From: SAR202 cluster bacterium AD-804-J14_MRT_500m
GTDB taxonomy: Bacteria > Chloroflexota > Dehalococcoidia > UBA3495 > GCA-2712585
Length of the DNA: 46,837 nucleotides
Direction: 5' to 3'
NCBI GenBank assembly: GCA_009391275.1
Contig: VEXF01000012.1
Span: forward strand, 1 to 46,837
Shown here: in pieces, positions 45,083 to 46,837 of the stretch
Numbering within the stretch: the stretch's first letter is position 1
Layout of the letters: each line of letters opens with the position of its first letter
The notes under the pieces: model-generated
What the model saw: the letters and a program-made list of their open reading frames with translations, nothing else
Told to the model about the DNA's origin: nothing
Database searches by the model: none
Translations under genes and position numbers: made by a program

Positions 45083-45286
45083 TTGATAATACTTACAGTC
45101 AACGGCAAGCCTCGCCATCTGGTTGCACCGACGAATCTCTTAGAATTTTTGGAGAGTTTAGAAATCAACACCAAGTTCGTTGCTGTCGGTCATAACGGAG
45201 ATGTTCTAGACAAAGAGGATTTCGACGCTGTGATACTGGATCACGGGGATGTATTAGAGATTGTTCGTCCGGTAGGTGGTGGTTAA
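45083..45286 (+). CDS. thiS: Sulfur carrier protein ThiS
   Basis: 67 residues of the beta-grasp fold ending VRPVGGG; the C-terminal Gly-Gly is the thiocarboxylate site that donates sulfur to ThiG. TVNGKPRHL at the start and DGDVLEIV-type DHGDVLEIV near the end are conserved. TTG is the start, preceded by AAGGG. The stop overlaps the convergent selD stop by three bases. Confidence 0.92.
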   Translation: MIILTVNGKPRHLVAPTNLLEFLESLEINTKFVAVGHNGDVLDKEDFDAVILDHGDVLEIVRPVGGG

Positions 45287-46329
45287 GGCAGAACCTCAAT
45301 TGCAGGTCCGCCGGCCACTAGTACCTCACCCACTATAACTGTCTCCATGCGATCCGGCCCGTTCAGCGTTTCTAGCAGAAGAGGAGCTTTTTCTTTAGAT
45401 ACCGAGATCAATAACCCTCCAGAGGTTTGTGCATCACATAGCAAAAGTTTTTGGTTTTGAGTCAAATCCGGATGCCAATGCACTGAAGACTCCATGCTCG
45501 ACAGATTCCTACGAGTGCCACCGGGTACGATTCCGGCCTCGATTAAAGTGGTCACACCAGAGATGACTGGTACTTGAGAATTATATATACGAGCTTGGCA
45601 ATTGCTAGCAAGCATCATACCTTTCAGATGTCCAAGCAACCCAAAACCGGTTACATCGGTTGCTGAGTTTACCCCGATTTCTACCATCGCTTTGGATGCC
45701 TCTGCATTAAGTTCAGACATTATTGAGATAGCCTGTTTAAGGATGTTATCGTCCACGGCGTCTTGTTTTGCTGCCGTGGTGATAATCCCTGTACCAAGTG
45801 GTTTCGTTAACAGCAATTTATCGCCAGGCTTAGCACCCGCGTTAGTTATCTCTTTACCAGGGGTCACTAATCCTATTACTGCCAGTCCATATTTAGGCTC
45901 TTGGTCATCAACTGTGTGGCCCCCTGCAATAATACACCCTGCTTCTTTGGCTTTTGAGTAGCCACCATTAAGAATATCTCCTAATATGGGTTTTGGGAGA
46001 TCTACGGGGAAACCAACGATGTTAAGCGCCATTAGGGGTTTCCCTCCCATGGCGTAAACGTCGCTGAGGGAATTAGCCGCAGCGACAGCTCCGTACGAGA
46101 ACGGGTCATCGACTACTGGAGGGAAAAAATCCACAGTGAATATTAATCCCAATTCTGGATCTATTTTATAAACGGCTGCGTCATCGCCTGTATCTATTCC
46201 TACTAAAAGGTTGGGATCGGACATCCGAGGGAGCTTTTCTAAGACCTGGACCAGATCTTCTGGGCTAAACTTAGATGCTCAACCTGCGCAGTTTGCTAGA
46301 GACGTTAGCCGGATTTTCTCGCTTTGCAT
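45283..46329 (-). CDS. selD: Selenide, water dikinase with selenocysteine (SelD)
   Basis: 348 residues when the in-frame TGA at 46279-46281 is read as selenocysteine 17. From ATG 46327-46329, behind AAGGAG, the N-terminus runs SLANCAGUASKFSPEDL, matching the active-site loop of SelD where Cys or Sec precedes an essential Lys (K20). Downstream GIDTGDDAAVYKI, ANSLSDVYAMGG, GHTVDDQEPKYG and ATDVTGFGLLGHL are the ATP and metal-binding blocks. It makes selenophosphate for selenocysteine synthesis. A plain ORF search truncates it to ATG 46224, which would lack the catalytic residue. It converges on thiS and diverges from tRNA-Asn. Confidence 0.95.
46251..46263 (-). promoter_or_regulatory. bSECIS-like hairpin in selD
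   Basis: On the selD strand, CCAGA-AGA-TCTGG forms a five-base stem with a three-base loop containing G. The loop begins 21 bases after the TGA, inside the 16-37 base range and loop rules described for bacterial SECIS elements. The stem is short. Confidence 0.6.
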
Positions 46330-46357
46330 ATAAATCTCCTTGTGAACTGGTGGGTTT

Positions 46358-46363
46358 ATTATA
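46358..46363 (-). promoter_or_regulatory. -10 element for selD
   Basis: Perfect TATAAT on the minus strand, 28 bases before the selD ATG. No good -35 hexamer is seen at the expected distance. Confidence 0.4.
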
Positions 46364-46387
46364 TCAACTGAAATGTGAACCCTTGCC

Positions 46388-46416
46388 TTGAGGCGGAAAG
46401 TCCTCAATGATAGAAT
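46388..46416 (+). promoter_or_regulatory. Sigma-70-like promoter for tRNA-Asn
   Basis: TTGAGG (46388-46393), a 17-base spacer and TAGAAT (46411-46416), 12 bases before the mature tRNA 5' end. Confidence 0.55.
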
Positions 46417-46428
46417 CTCTATCAGTGT

Positions 46429-46503
46429 TCCCGAGTAGCTCAGTGGTAGAGCGACCGGCTGTTAACCGGTTGGCCGTAGGTTCGAATCCTACCTCGGGAG
46501 CCA
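46429..46503 (+). tRNA. tRNA-Asn (anticodon GTT)
   Basis: A complete cloverleaf: acceptor stem TCCCGAG/CTCGGGA, D arm GCTC...GAGC, anticodon stem ACCGG/CCGGT with loop CTGTTAA (GTT), T arm GTAGG-TTCGAAT-CCTAC, discriminator G and encoded CCA. G73 is usual for bacterial tRNA-Asn. Confidence 0.97.
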
Positions 46504-46557
46504 AACATATCTAAACTCGTTTCCTTACCTGCTCACAACTCAACCTCAGGTGGCAAT

Positions 46558-46837
46558 CTATAGACCATTTATCAGAGAGTCTATCTGCTCTACCGAATTC
46601 ATGTCTGGCTCCCATGCTGCAATGTATCCATCCTCGTTAATCAGAACAGCAGGGCGACGACCATCGGCAGAATTTGCCACATATCGATCCGAGTCTAGAT
46701 CTGACATGCAATAAGAAATCCCGACGCTGCGATCAGAGTCTAACAGGATACTGAAAGGTAATTGTTCTTTCTCTATCCATTGGTTGGCGCTTTCTGCGTC
46801 CTTATCATTAATCCCGTAAACAACTAGATTCTTGGAT
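46558..46837 (-). CDS. Peroxiredoxin-like (AhpC/TSA, redoxin) protein, C-terminal part
   Basis: A minus-strand frame enters from the right edge at base 46836 and stops at TAG 46558-46560, giving 92 residues. LVVYGINDKDAESANQWIEK, LPFSILLDSD and RPAVLINEDGYIAAWEPDM match the second half of thioredoxin-fold peroxiredoxins of the BCP/redoxin type. The catalytic Cys (or Sec, given selD next door) lies outside the window. Confidence 0.75.
   Translation of the reverse strand, partial: SKNLVVYGINDKDAESANQWIEKEQLPFSILLDSDRSVGISYCMSDLDSDRYVANSADGRRPAVLINEDGYIAAWEPDMNSVEQIDSLINGL

Noticed and set aside
45283..46224. SelD beginning at ATG 46224
   Set aside because: This start loses the catalytic Sec/Lys loop; an in-frame ATG with AAGGAG lies beyond a TGA that fits selenocysteine.

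Overview
The window reads as one contiguous piece of a bacterial genome of moderate G+C. It is dense with catabolic enzymes and shows no phage genes, insertion sequences, rRNA or CRISPR arrays. The gene set suggests an uncultured, probably marine member of the Chloroflexota, such as the SAR202/Dehalococcoidia group: many amidases, D-amino-acid-oxidase-type flavoproteins, a luciferase-like flavin monooxygenase, extradiol and VOC enzymes, DUF1028 and an Abhydrolase_10-type protein. This placement is inference from gene content only; no phylogenetic marker is present.

Layout. Bases 1-131 hold the end of an amidohydrolase, followed by about 600 bases without a convincing gene. Bases 729-6526 hold a gamma-glutamyltransferase (+) facing a leftward set: a FAD amine or amino-acid oxidase, a benzoylformate-decarboxylase-like ThDP enzyme and a PuuE-like deacetylase. 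Bases 6726-16684 hold the main system, a complete apparent N-methylglutamate (NMG) pathway for methylated amines on the + strand: mgsA, mgsB and mgsC (glutamate-synthase-like NMG synthase), gmaS (gamma-glutamylmethylamide synthetase), then four heterotetrameric sarcosine-oxidase-like subunits in the order D, A, G, B (NMG dehydrogenase). The D subunit starts with a CTG codon and is easily missed. The A subunit carries two sets of cysteines that look competent for [2Fe-2S] clusters. Three very short ORFs sit in the gaps of this operon, and two of them end in ATGA overlaps with the next gene.

Bases 16700-29455 are an amide and ester hydrolysis island: four amidase-signature enzymes (two with a small GatC/AtzG-like partner directly upstream), an Abhydrolase_10-type hydrolase, an amidohydrolase, a phosphotriesterase-family hydrolase and a carboxymuconolactone-decarboxylase-like protein. 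A DNA polymerase IV gene lies inside it. Bases 29581-37939 hold a second amine/amino-acid catabolic set: a SnoaL-like protein, a FAD oxidase, a cupin, an M20 peptidase, a DUF1028 protein, two tandem class III aminotransferases and another FAD oxidase. Bases 38122-43076 hold a thiolase (+) and a leftward set of methylmalonyl-CoA-epimerase-like VOC protein, SDR, extradiol dioxygenase and luciferase-like monooxygenase.

Bases 43551-46837 are housekeeping: a structured leader with an intrinsic terminator ahead of thiG-thiE-thiS, then a convergent selD that is itself a selenoprotein (in-frame TGA at codon 17 followed by a bSECIS-like hairpin), tRNA-Asn(GTT), and the end of a peroxiredoxin-like gene.

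In the proposed NMG pathway, GmaS joins methylamine to glutamate, MgsABC turns the product into N-methylglutamate, and MgdABCD oxidises that to glutamate, passing the methyl carbon to tetrahydrofolate. The rest of the window would release and deaminate other organic nitrogen compounds.
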